From an uncultured beta proteobacterium (GTDB lineage: Bacteria > Pseudomonadota > Gammaproteobacteria > Burkholderiales > Burkholderiaceae_B): a stretch of 9,017 bases of DNA. Below are positions 1 to 6,568 of this stretch, piece after piece (the stretch's first letter is position 1; the number at the start of each line of letters is the position of its first letter). The stretch is taken from assembly GCA_903924715.1 (NCBI GenBank), contig CAIYCP010000011.1, positions 1-9,017 of the forward strand. Direction: 5' to 3'. Below the pieces are notes generated by a model. The model was not told where the DNA came from. It saw only the letters and a list, made by a program, of their open reading frames with translations, and did no database searches. Made by a program: the position numbers and the translations under genes.

Positions 1-124
1 CAAGCCAGTCTGAGCCCAACACAGGCATGGCACCCAGCTGCACTGACCACACAAACACCAACAGCAATGCAACGCCCAACCAGAAACCAGTTGATCGACG
101 GCAATCACTGACAAAGCTAGTCAT
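1..124 (-). CDS. hmuU: Heme ABC transporter permease HmuU, N-terminal fragment (runs off the left edge)
   Basis: Only the first 41 codons are present. The reading begins MTSFVSDCRRSTG and then enters a hydrophobic segment (about residues 13-32, rich in Leu, Val and Trp). This is what the first membrane helix of a FecCD-type permease looks like; the short charged N-terminus followed by a helix and a Gly-Ala-x-Pro turn fits that family. The ATG shares the four bases ATGA with the stop codon of the heme-binding protein gene (121-124), so the two are probably translationally coupled. In heme operons of this order the gene after hmuT is the inner-membrane permease that passes heme to the cytoplasm. 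The identity rests mainly on context, because too little sequence is visible for a domain call. The ATPase gene hmuV is expected further left but is not in the window. Confidence 0.72.
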   Translation of the reverse strand, partial: MTSFVSDCRRSTGFWLGVALLLVFVWSVQLGAMPVLGSDWL

Positions 125-1029
125 AGATTTTTGAACGCTTGATGTAGTTCAAGAACGGCCTCGGGCATACGCGGACCGAATCCAAGCAGGCGTAAGGCGT
201 CCATCGCTACGACGGCCTGCTTTCGACCAGCCGGCGTGTGACCGAGCCCCGGAATCTTCAAGACAGCGTGCAAGCCTCCGACTGCTTGTAGGCCCTGCTC
301 CGTCAACAGGATGCAATCAGGTTGCGCCGCAATCAATCCCTCAGGCGTCAAAGGCTTATACCCGTTAAAGCCTTGCCCGGCGTTCTGAACACCCGCATAA
401 GTCAGCATCGCGTGCGCTGCGGTCAGGTCTCCCGCGACCATGACCTGCGAGGGTGATTGGGCCAGGATAAAGAGCACCCGCGCGAGCTTTGCTGTCGGCC
501 GATCAGCGCGCGCGGCGACCTGAGCTTGTACTTGTTGCCACTGCACTTCAAGCTTTTGAACGAAGACCTGCGCCAGTTCGCGACGCTCGAGTAACCGACC
601 AACACCCTGGATACGTTCGCGCAATCCCTGAAACTGATGTTTAGCCGACAGCACCGTAATGGGAATGCCCGCAGCTTCGATTTGTTTTAAAACTGCGGGT
701 GGGCCTGCTTCTTCGGTCGCAAGAAGATGCGTGGGCGCAAGCGACAAGACACCTTCAGCAGATAACTGACGCGCATACCCTACGCTGGGCAAGTCTTTTG
801 CCTTTGCAGGATATATCGAGGTCGTATCAACGCCAACAAGCTCGGACTCGGCCTCAAGCATAAAGGCGATTTCTGTTAAGGCGCCCCCGATGCTAATAAT
901 GCGTCTAGCTGGTGCGCTTCGCGCGATCGAAGGATATGCTCCCAAAGGCATCGCGGCACACCAGGTCAGATAGCCCAACACTTGTCGACGAGAGAGTCGG
1001 TTCATCGTTGATAAAAAACTCTGTGTCAT
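121..1029 (-). CDS. hmuT: Periplasmic heme-binding protein HmuT, with a Tat-like signal peptide
   Basis: This is the substrate-binding protein of a heme ABC importer, expected to carry heme from the outer-membrane receptor to HmuUV. Counted from the ATG at 1029 it has 302 residues, normal for the family. Residues 13-19 read SRRQVLG, a twin-arginine-like motif, followed by a hydrophobic stretch and a likely cleavage site after Ala39 (ARSA). The mature part opens with RIISIGGALTEI, typical of class III (TroA/BtuF-like) heme and siderophore binders. It then has TSIYPAKAKDLPSVGY (Tyr73, Tyr85); in PhuT/ShuT/HmuT a tyrosine of this region binds heme iron, and one of these two is the likely ligand. 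The start is uncertain: the ATG at 1029 lies 4 bases after the hmuS stop, favouring reinitiation, but the ATG at 1005 (294 residues, starting MNRLSRRQ) is also possible. Neither has a good Shine-Dalgarno. A longer reading from 1137 lies inside hmuS and is unlikely. Confidence 0.9.
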   Translation of the reverse strand: MTQSFLSTMNRLSRRQVLGYLTWCAAMPLGAYPSIARSAPARRIISIGGALTEIAFMLEAESELVGVDTTSIYPAKAKDLPSVGYARQLSAEGVLSLAPTHLLATEEAGPPAVLKQIEAAGIPITVLSAKHQFQGLRERIQGVGRLLERRELAQVFVQKLEVQWQQVQAQVAARADRPTAKLARVLFILAQSPSQVMVAGDLTAAHAMLTYAGVQNAGQGFNGYKPLTPEGLIAAQPDCILLTEQGLQAVGGLHAVLKIPGLGHTPAGRKQAVVAMDALRLLGFGPRMPEAVLELHQAFKNL

Positions 1030-1033
1030 CGCA

Positions 1034-2110
1034 TCAGACTGCGCAAGCTTGTTGAGTTTCTTGAATCTCGAGTAAGAGCTCTCGCCATGCTGGCAACTCA
1101 GGCTGACCTGGCTGACGCAGACCAAATAGCATGGCAATCACCTCGTCCTGTGTGTCGAATATTTCAAATGACGTCACTAGACCGTCGGCGGTTGGCTTTT
1201 TTACGATCCATGCAGTATCGATTTGATCAATACGCAGATGCAGATTAAACGAAGCATCAAGCACATTTAACCAGGGCCTTGTATACGAAACCTGATGAAT
1301 CGGACCTGAGTGAATTTGAATCATGCCAAGATTGCCAACAAATACCATGACCGGAACTTCGCGCGCTGCCGCAGCGGTTAAGACTCTTAAAACATCCGCG
1401 CAATGGACCTGTTGCACATACTTAGGTTGCGCCAATCGCAAGGCTTGGACGCGCGAGACACCGTACGTTTTCAATAAAAAGAAAAACTCGTGCGTGTCAC
1501 GTAACCCATCCCAAGCTAGATGCATGGCATTGACATCAATTTTCTCATCTGCAGTTTCAGGTGATTTGACTGGAATCACCTCTACATACAACCCTGGTTG
1601 TTGCGACGCATCTGCAAAGCGCTCAATCATGGCATCGTACGCTTGGGTATGACTGTTTTCGCGTAAAAAAATCTTATGAATCGCAGTGCCTGAAATATCA
1701 AAAAACTGCAGACTGCGCTGTACACCATGCTGAGCGGTCTCAATGACGGCAAACCCGTGTGCCCACTTTGAATAGAAGGCACGTAAATCGATATCGTCGG
1801 CTGAGATCACCCCAACTTGATCGGTCAAGCTTGCCTTTCGATAAATACCGATTTTTTCGTGTACGCACGAGGCATTTCGCGTTAACGCCATCACTTCGCC
1901 TAAGTGTTCAACCGCAACGAGCAGCGGGTGCCATTCTGGTCGTAGGCGAATCGCTCTAAACTCAGACAACAAAGCCTTTGCGCCGACATGTGCCGCGAGC
2001 AATTCGCCCTCAGACAAATGCAGTCGTTCGGCAGCCTCGCGCTGGCGAATGAACCCTTGACTTCGCAACTCGGCAAAAGCCTGAGGAATCGTTTGTATCA
2101 TCTCTTGCAT
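1034..2110 (-). CDS. hmuS: Cytoplasmic heme-handling protein HmuS (HemS/ChuS family)
   Basis: This is a HemS/HmuS/ChuS-type protein of 358 residues. The family consists of cytoplasmic proteins that accept imported heme; some members carry it to a heme oxygenase and others break it down themselves. The N-terminus (FAELRSQGFIRQREAAERLH, then LSEGELLAAHVG) is the characteristic opening, and the fold is expected to be two similar halves. In the second half THEFFFLLKTYGVSRVQALR matches the segment holding the family's heme-ligating histidine; here it is His207. The start at 2110 is chosen because GGAG lies six bases upstream, 26 bases past the receptor stop. An alternative ATG at 2146 overlaps the receptor stop by 11 bases and lacks such a site, and a reading from 2197 lies deep in the receptor gene. 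Position between receptor and binding protein is the standard hmuRSTUV order. Whether it degrades heme cannot be read from sequence. Confidence 0.93.
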   Translation of the reverse strand: MQEMIQTIPQAFAELRSQGFIRQREAAERLHLSEGELLAAHVGAKALLSEFRAIRLRPEWHPLLVAVEHLGEVMALTRNASCVHEKIGIYRKASLTDQVGVISADDIDLRAFYSKWAHGFAVIETAQHGVQRSLQFFDISGTAIHKIFLRENSHTQAYDAMIERFADASQQPGLYVEVIPVKSPETADEKIDVNAMHLAWDGLRDTHEFFFLLKTYGVSRVQALRLAQPKYVQQVHCADVLRVLTAAAAREVPVMVFVGNLGMIQIHSGPIHQVSYTRPWLNVLDASFNLHLRIDQIDTAWIVKKPTADGLVTSFEIFDTQDEVIAMLFGLRQPGQPELPAWRELLLEIQETQQACAV

Positions 2111-2111
2111 C

Positions 2112-2120
2112 GCGCTCTCC
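2112..2120 (-). promoter_or_regulatory. Ribosome binding site that decides the hmuS start
   Basis: On the minus strand CTGGAGAGCGCG directly precedes the ATG at 2110. The GGAG core is six bases from the start codon, a good spacing. The upstream ATG at 2146 has no comparable site, so this favours the shorter HmuS. Confidence 0.6.
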
Positions 2121-2135
2121 AGTAGGTTGATATCT

Positions 2136-4352
2136 TCAAAAGTCATAACGCATCGAGACTTGGACGTTACGGCCGGCGGCTGTGTATGCATCTGCAATGC
2201 GGCTTTGCTCAGTTAAACCATTTACGTCTGACCAACGCCAGTATTTGGCGTCAAGAGCATTATTCAAATTGGCATTGAAGGTAAGATTGGGTGTTGGCTT
2301 CCAATACACACCGAGATCAAGCACGGTGTACTCGGGCGTCGCAAACTGAGAGGTTCTACCGGTTGCAATTCGACTTGGATCTTTTGCAGCGTTGTAGGTC
2401 AACGTGGCTTGGCCTCCCCACTGCGTCGTGTCATACCTGATACCGAGCAGCGCTTTTAGTGGTTGCACCGAGTTAATCGGTGCGCGAACACCATTGATTT
2501 CACTGTCGCCGTTCAAATAGGCGGCCCCTGTTTGAAGTGTCCAGCGGCTGCCTACTTGCACTTCGACTTGTGCCACGATCCCCTGAATCTTCGCTTTGGT
2601 TAAATTGACATACTGATAAATGGTTGGATCTGAAGGCCGACCGCCCCCACCAATCACTTCTTGGCTGATAAAGTTTTGATACCGGTTTTCAAAGCCAGCG
2701 ACTGAGTAACGAAGGCCTGGCGCCTTGCCTCTGAAGCCGACCTCAAGGCTATCGGCATATTCAGGTTTAAGCGCTGAGTTTCCAACGCTCGTGTACCCCG
2801 AGGCCAAATTGGCAAAGCCGTTATTCACTTGATCGGGGGTGGGCGCACGAAAGCCTCGCGCCAACTGAGCATAAGGAGCAAAACTTGGGTGTAGTTTCCA
2901 GACAGCCCCAACGCGAGGCGTCAGCGCTTGGCCGGTTAACGGCGTGATCGCCGAGCCGCTATACCCTTTTTCTGAGGGGCTGATGTTGTAACCATCAAAG
3001 CGCACACCAGGAATCAAACTCAACGCACCGAGCTCAATTTCACTTTGTAGAAATGCGCCACCCAAGGTGTATGTGGTGTCTGGAAAAGGCTTTGAAGGAA
3101 ACCGATTACCATAAGGCGGCACTGTTCCATCGCGCAGCGCGGTGATTTCTGACTGACTCAGATCCACGCCATACGTGAGTCGCTGGTTCACCCAACCGGT
3201 CAGGGAAGTTTGAAATTGCGTCGACACCCCGATGACTTGTGTACGAAAGGTATTGTCTCGCGTGCGTTCAGAGGCACGCGCACGCTGCTCGGTTGCGTAT
3301 TGATTGACTTTTGCTTCTTGCCAATACACGCGAGTGTCGATGCTTTGTATCCACTGCGCATTTAAATCATTGAATTGATGCTCAAGTGATACCCGGTCAC
3401 GCTCGACGTGATCTTTTGTTATAAGACTCGTAGTACTGCGAGCCTGATAGGGCGGCACTGCGCGCGCTGAGAATACGTCTGTATTTTGGCTTCGCCGCTG
3501 AGACTCAACTGTTACGCCAAGTTGCTGAGAGGCATCGATAGAAAGAATCGCCTTACTCAATAAATAGCGGTTGTTGTAATCGACGGGATTAGGTATTGTT
3601 CGCTCAATTGTTTGAGCCGTGTTGTTGCCCTTGTTGCTGGTTTCGTGTCCCTGACGATAGCTACCCAACACCATAGCTTGCCATTGGTCATTTTTTCCGG
3701 CAAAGGCTAATGCGCTTGACCAAGTCTGATCGATGCTTGCGTACCCACCTCGGACGAAGCCACCTGTAGCCTGCCCTGTACGTATCAAGTCAGTTGGGTC
3801 GAGGGTGCGAAAACTAACAGCCCCGGCCAGACCATCGCTGCCATACTGGGTTGAGGCGGGCCCACGCAAGATTTCAACACTTTTTAACCCGTCAAGATCG
3901 ATGTAATCGCCTCGGCCTGTTGCAAACGGACCAAACGAAAAACCGTTTGGTATACGAATGCCATCAACCAGCATCAAAACCTGATTGCCCCCTAGGCCAC
4001 GTATATTGACACCCTCTTGGCCCGCGCGGCCGGTGGGGCTACCCCCTGTGCCAAAACGCGTGGGGCCAACGGGAACCGTCACGTCTGGCTCATTGCGAAA
4101 CAGCTCTTTTAAATTACGTGCACCTTGTTTTTGTATAGTGGCGGCAGGGATCACCGAGACACTACTTGGTACGTTATCGATCTGTCTTGCGGTGCGTGTT
4201 GCGCTTACCGTGACCTCGTTAAGCTGAGTCGTGTTTGAGGACAATGAATTTTCGGTTTGCACGCGGGTTGCAGACGTTTGCCCAGTGGCTTGCTGAGGCA
4301 AGGCGGTGAAGGTGAGACTGAAAGCGAATGCAAGTTTTGCGTTGCGCAGCAT
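2136..4352 (-). CDS. hmuR: TonB-dependent outer-membrane heme/hemoglobin receptor (HmuR/BhuR/HemR type)
   Basis: This 738-residue protein has the whole layout of a heme TonB-dependent receptor. Residues 1-24 form a Sec signal peptide (ATG-QT cleavage). A TonB box follows at about 46-51 (EVTVSA), then the plug domain (about 55-185) with VNIRGLGGNQVLMLVDGIR and SVEILRGPASTQYGSDGLAG. The rest is a 22-strand barrel ending in the outer-membrane sorting signature MRYDF, with terminal Phe. The heme-receptor FRAP box is present (501-504, FRAPTPDQ), followed by GNSALKPE in the place of the NPNL box. Oddly, no histidine lies between these boxes and none is in the plug, where HemR-like receptors have theirs. 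AGGA six bases before the ATG supports the start, and that site lies partly in a hairpin (4360-4375). It lies 88 bases downstream of hemP and is probably controlled by iron through the Fur box there. A related siderophore or other tetrapyrrole substrate remains possible; heme is favoured by the neighbours. Confidence 0.92.
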   Translation of the reverse strand: MLRNAKLAFAFSLTFTALPQQATGQTSATRVQTENSLSSNTTQLNEVTVSATRTARQIDNVPSSVSVIPAATIQKQGARNLKELFRNEPDVTVPVGPTRFGTGGSPTGRAGQEGVNIRGLGGNQVLMLVDGIRIPNGFSFGPFATGRGDYIDLDGLKSVEILRGPASTQYGSDGLAGAVSFRTLDPTDLIRTGQATGGFVRGGYASIDQTWSSALAFAGKNDQWQAMVLGSYRQGHETSNKGNNTAQTIERTIPNPVDYNNRYLLSKAILSIDASQQLGVTVESQRRSQNTDVFSARAVPPYQARSTTSLITKDHVERDRVSLEHQFNDLNAQWIQSIDTRVYWQEAKVNQYATEQRARASERTRDNTFRTQVIGVSTQFQTSLTGWVNQRLTYGVDLSQSEITALRDGTVPPYGNRFPSKPFPDTTYTLGGAFLQSEIELGALSLIPGVRFDGYNISPSEKGYSGSAITPLTGQALTPRVGAVWKLHPSFAPYAQLARGFRAPTPDQVNNGFANLASGYTSVGNSALKPEYADSLEVGFRGKAPGLRYSVAGFENRYQNFISQEVIGGGGRPSDPTIYQYVNLTKAKIQGIVAQVEVQVGSRWTLQTGAAYLNGDSEINGVRAPINSVQPLKALLGIRYDTTQWGGQATLTYNAAKDPSRIATGRTSQFATPEYTVLDLGVYWKPTPNLTFNANLNNALDAKYWRWSDVNGLTEQSRIADAYTAAGRNVQVSMRYDF

Positions 4353-4359
4353 AAGGTGT

Positions 4360-4375
4360 CCTAAAGTGATTTAGG
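4360..4375 (-). promoter_or_regulatory. Small hairpin that includes the hmuR ribosome binding site
   Basis: On the minus strand the leader reads CCTAAA-TCAC-TTTAGG, a perfect 6-bp stem with a 4-base loop. The 3' arm contains the AGG of the AGGA that lies six bases before the hmuR ATG. Folded RNA would hide most of the ribosome binding site, so translation might be regulated here. The stem is A/U-rich and short, so any effect could be weak; a regulatory role is inference. Confidence 0.4.
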
Positions 4376-4415
4376 CACTGGCTGGCGTCGGCTGGCTTGT
4401 GCAATTTAAAGATTG

Positions 4416-4430
4416 ACCGCAGAGTGCGGT
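4416..4430 (-). other. Perfect hairpin in the hemP-hmuR intergenic region
   Basis: ACCGCA-CTC-TGCGGT on the minus strand forms a 6-bp, GC-containing stem with a 3-base loop, 11-25 bases after the hemP stop codon. It is followed by CAATCTTTAAATT rather than a run of T, so it is not a convincing intrinsic terminator. It could attenuate transcription between hemP and hmuR, or protect the 3' end of a short hemP message after processing. Confidence 0.4.
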
Positions 4431-4440
4431 ACTAAAAAGC

Positions 4441-4665
4441 TTATTTTGTGAGAATCAATTTACCGAGCGCGGTCTGTCTCAGTCGATACAAGTCGCCTCG
4501 ATGTTCAATCTCGATTTCTTTGGCTGATTGAAAAAGTAGCTGTGTCGAAATGCGAATCACGCCTTCGGCGTCGAACACAAGAGGCTCTTGATGCGCGCGT
4601 TGAGCGCTTTTTTGACCCTGAGGCTTTTCGAACCGAGCGCGATTGGCAGTTGATGAATCATCCAT
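4441..4665 (-). CDS. hemP: Hemin uptake protein HemP/HmuP
   Basis: This small protein of 74 residues belongs to the HemP/HmuP family. The C-terminal half carries the family core: ISTQLLFQSAKEIEIEHRG followed by DLYRLRQTALGKLILTK, ending in the hallmark GKLILTK. The first 30 or so residues are charged, low in complexity and probably disordered. HemP is known to be needed for hemin use in some Burkholderia, and its relative HmuP acts as a coactivator of heme uptake genes in Bradyrhizobium; the molecular mechanism here is unknown. It is the first gene of the heme operon, 88 bases before the receptor. The only in-frame ATG is at 4665. It has no Shine-Dalgarno, and a likely -10 box lies only six bases upstream, so the message may be leaderless. 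A Fur box sits in the promoter. Confidence 0.93.
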   Translation of the reverse strand: MDDSSTANRARFEKPQGQKSAQRAHQEPLVFDAEGVIRISTQLLFQSAKEIEIEHRGDLYRLRQTALGKLILTK

Positions 4666-4671
4666 GCAAAC

Positions 4672-4701
4672 ATTTTAAACGATAATGATTCTCATTTGCA
4701 A
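4672..4701 (-). promoter_or_regulatory. Likely sigma-70 promoter of the hemP-hmuRSTU operon
   Basis: On the minus strand TTGCAA (4696-4701, 4 of 6 matches to the -35 consensus) is followed after 18 bases by TAAAAT (4672-4677, 5 of 6 to the -10 consensus). The Fur box fills the spacer, as expected for an iron-repressed promoter. Transcription would start about seven bases after the -10, near the A of the hemP ATG at 4665. A weaker -10 further upstream (CATTAT within the Fur box) cannot be excluded. Confidence 0.55.
4681..4699 (-). promoter_or_regulatory. Fur box upstream of hemP
   Basis: On the minus strand GCAAATGAGAATCATTATC matches 16 of 19 positions of the classical Fur consensus GATAATGATAATCATTATC. 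It lies in the spacer of the likely hemP promoter, so iron-loaded Fur would block RNA polymerase. The Fur gene itself is not recognised in the window; the Fur-family gene at 7689 looks more like Zur. Confidence 0.85.
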
Positions 4702-4706
4702 ATGAG
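4691..4706. repeat. Perfect 16-bp palindrome overlapping the Fur box
   Basis: CTCATTTGCAAATGAG reads the same on both strands. With the Fur box it makes three alternating half-sites: AATGA (4684-4688), TCATT (4692-4696) and AATGA (4701-4705). This suggests room for a second, overlapping Fur dimer. Folded in RNA it could also be a weak stem after the znuA stop, but no T-run follows. Confidence 0.55.
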
Positions 4707-4716
4707 TTGCGTAAAA

Positions 4717-5655
4717 CTACTTTGAGGATGAAACCGAGATTCCCCGCACAATTGTCAGCGCATTGTGTTCAAACATCTTTAAATAGGTATCTGCTGCGGT
4801 ACCCGGCTCAGTCAAGGCATCCGCATACAAAACCCCGCCGATGCTGGCACCACTGTCTTTCGCAATGCGGGCAAGCGCACGCGGATCTGAAATATTTTCT
4901 GTAAAAATTGCCGACACCTTGTTCTTTTTAATCTGGTCAACAATGCGTACGATCTCTGCAGCCGAAGGTTCACTACCGGTTGCCATCCCTTGCAAAGAAT
5001 AAAATTTCACGCCATAGGCTGCAGCAAAATATCCAAAGGCATCATGCGAAATAATGACGCGCCGTCTGTCGGATGGCACTTCTGCAATACGCATTTTGAT
5101 CGACTGATCAAGCGCTTTCATACGCTGAATATAATCACCCGCATTTTTCTCAAATTCCACTGCTTGAGCGGGCAATGCCGCTGCCAACGCAACGGAAATG
5201 GTCTGGACATAGCGCTCGGCGTTCGACAGACTTTGCCAAGCATGCGGATCGGCTGCACCCGGGGGATGCGCATGCGCGTGACCAAGCGTGTTGTTTACAT
5301 GAGAATGCGGCTCTTTTAATGCCACCGAGGGCTGTACACCCTGGCTCGCAATCACGATCGGGCCGCGATACCCCGACGCTTTAACCAAGCGATCAAGCCA
5401 ACCTTCAAAACCCAAACCATTGACAACCACTAAGCGCGCAGCTGCAATTCGCTTCGCATCTGCAGGCGTCGGATCAAAAACATGCGAATCAGCATTTGGG
5501 CCAACGAGTGCACTCACCTCGACGTGCGAACCACCCACCTCTCGTACCATATCGGCCAAGATCGAAAAACTGGCGACAACTGGCAAGGGTTGCGACAGCG
5601 CTAGCGGTACAAACAAGAACAATGCACAGGCTGGCCAGAATTTTCTGAAACACAT
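4717..5655 (-). CDS. znuA: Zinc-type ABC transporter substrate-binding protein (ZnuA/TroA family)
   Basis: This is a periplasmic cluster A-I metal-binding protein of 312 residues. A signal peptide spans about residues 1-21. The four expected metal ligands are visible: His58 in ADSHVFDPTP, His138 in ADPHAW, His204 in IISHDAFGYF and Asp279 in LYADALTEPG. A histidine at the third position, rather than the glutamate of Mn/Fe binders such as PsaA, points to zinc. A His-rich loop (117-130: His117, 119, 126, 128, 130) is also typical of ZnuA, where it helps capture or sense zinc. The gene starts 19 bases after the permease stop with AGGG eight bases upstream of the ATG, and it is the last gene of this operon. 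The heme operon promoter follows within 51 bp. Mn or mixed specificity is less likely but not excluded. Confidence 0.92.
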   Translation of the reverse strand: MCFRKFWPACALFLFVPLALSQPLPVVASFSILADMVREVGGSHVEVSALVGPNADSHVFDPTPADAKRIAAARLVVVNGLGFEGWLDRLVKASGYRGPIVIASQGVQPSVALKEPHSHVNNTLGHAHAHPPGAADPHAWQSLSNAERYVQTISVALAAALPAQAVEFEKNAGDYIQRMKALDQSIKMRIAEVPSDRRRVIISHDAFGYFAAAYGVKFYSLQGMATGSEPSAAEIVRIVDQIKKNKVSAIFTENISDPRALARIAKDSGASIGGVLYADALTEPGTAADTYLKMFEHNALTIVRGISVSSSK

Positions 5656-5674
5656 CTCGATCGCCCTGCGCCTC

Positions 5675-6568
5675 TTAAGCTTCTTTGTGCTGATTGGCCG
5701 GAAACCAGACCAGCCTCAGGCTGTCGCGGGTACCCAAGCAAAGCGACCATACATACACACCACCTGCAAACAAAACAATCGCAGGCCCTGAAGGCACATT
5801 GACGTGATAAGAAAGCAATAAACCGAACACGCCACTCAACGCGCCAAGACCAGCGGCCAAGATTGCCCGCGCCACAACGCCTGCACACCAAAACCGAGCC
5901 GCCGTTGCAGGCAACATTAATAAACCGACCGCCATCAGCGTGCCCAATGCCTGAAACGCTGACACCAAGGTTAAGACGACCATCAGCATGAAAAACTGAT
6001 GCACTAAACCACCATGCCCACCTACTGATCTTAAAAAGGCTGGATCAAAACACTCGACCATCAAGGGGCGCCAAATGATGGCAAGCCCAAACAAGGTCAC
6101 ACTTGACGCACCCGCAATCAATAACAAGGATTCGCCATCAATGGCCAGAACGCTACCGAAGAGAAAGTGCAACAAGTCCACCTTGCTTCCGGCGGTTGCG
6201 ATCAACATCACGCCAAGCGCTAAGGTAATCAAATAAAACGAAGCAAAGCTTGCATCTTCTTTTTGTGGTGTCCAACGCGACACGCCCGCGGCAAGCAACG
6301 CCATCAGCGCCGCGGCAACAAAACTGCCCAAGGTCATGGCGGGCAACGACAGCCCAAAGAAAATAAAACCCACTGCGGCACCAGGCAACACGGCATGCGC
6401 AATGGCATCACCCGCCAAACTCATGCGACGCAATACCAGAATCGTGCCAATCGGCCCGCAAGCCAAGCCGATCGCTACACAGGCCACCAAAGCCCGACGC
6501 ATAAAGCCATATTCAATAAAGGGTTGCAAAAACCATCCATACAAAAACACGAGTCCGTCAGAAAGCAT
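5675..6568 (-). CDS. znuB: Zinc-type ABC transporter permease (ABC-3 family, ZnuB-like)
   Basis: This inner-membrane permease has 297 residues, mostly hydrophobic, with about eight membrane helices. Family signatures are clear: GPIGTILVLRRMSLAGDAIA followed by HAVLPGAAVGF near the N-terminus, and LVSAFQALGTLMAVGLLMLP in the second half. These mark the ABC-3 group that moves Zn, Mn or Fe ions into the cytoplasm as a homodimer driven by the ATPase. The stop codon of the ATPase gene and this ATG share one base (TGATG at 6566-6570), a classic coupled junction. The next gene, 19 bases on, is the binding protein. Zinc is inferred from the His-type binding protein and from the adjacent Zur-like regulator, not from the permease itself. 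Confidence 0.93.
   Translation of the reverse strand: MLSDGLVFLYGWFLQPFIEYGFMRRALVACVAIGLACGPIGTILVLRRMSLAGDAIAHAVLPGAAVGFIFFGLSLPAMTLGSFVAAALMALLAAGVSRWTPQKEDASFASFYLITLALGVMLIATAGSKVDLLHFLFGSVLAIDGESLLLIAGASSVTLFGLAIIWRPLMVECFDPAFLRSVGGHGGLVHQFFMLMVVLTLVSAFQALGTLMAVGLLMLPATAARFWCAGVVARAILAAGLGALSGVFGLLLSYHVNVPSGPAIVLFAGGVYVWSLCLGTRDSLRLVWFPANQHKEA

Noticed and set aside
1030..1137. N-terminal extension of HmuT from an upstream start
   Set aside because: It lies inside the hmuS coding region, adds a non-signal-like sequence before the Tat motif, and has no ribosome binding site.
2111..2197. N-terminal extension of HmuS
   Set aside because: It overlaps the receptor C-terminus and puts residues before the usual HemS start; the ATG at 2110 has a good Shine-Dalgarno.
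4219..4404. Minus-strand 61-codon frame over the start of the receptor gene
   Set aside because: It overlaps the receptor signal peptide in another frame and crosses the leader hairpin; no recognisable feature.
4691..4706. Palindrome after znuA as an intrinsic terminator
   Set aside because: Weak A/T-rich stem and no T-run follow on the minus strand; it is better explained as part of the Fur-binding region.
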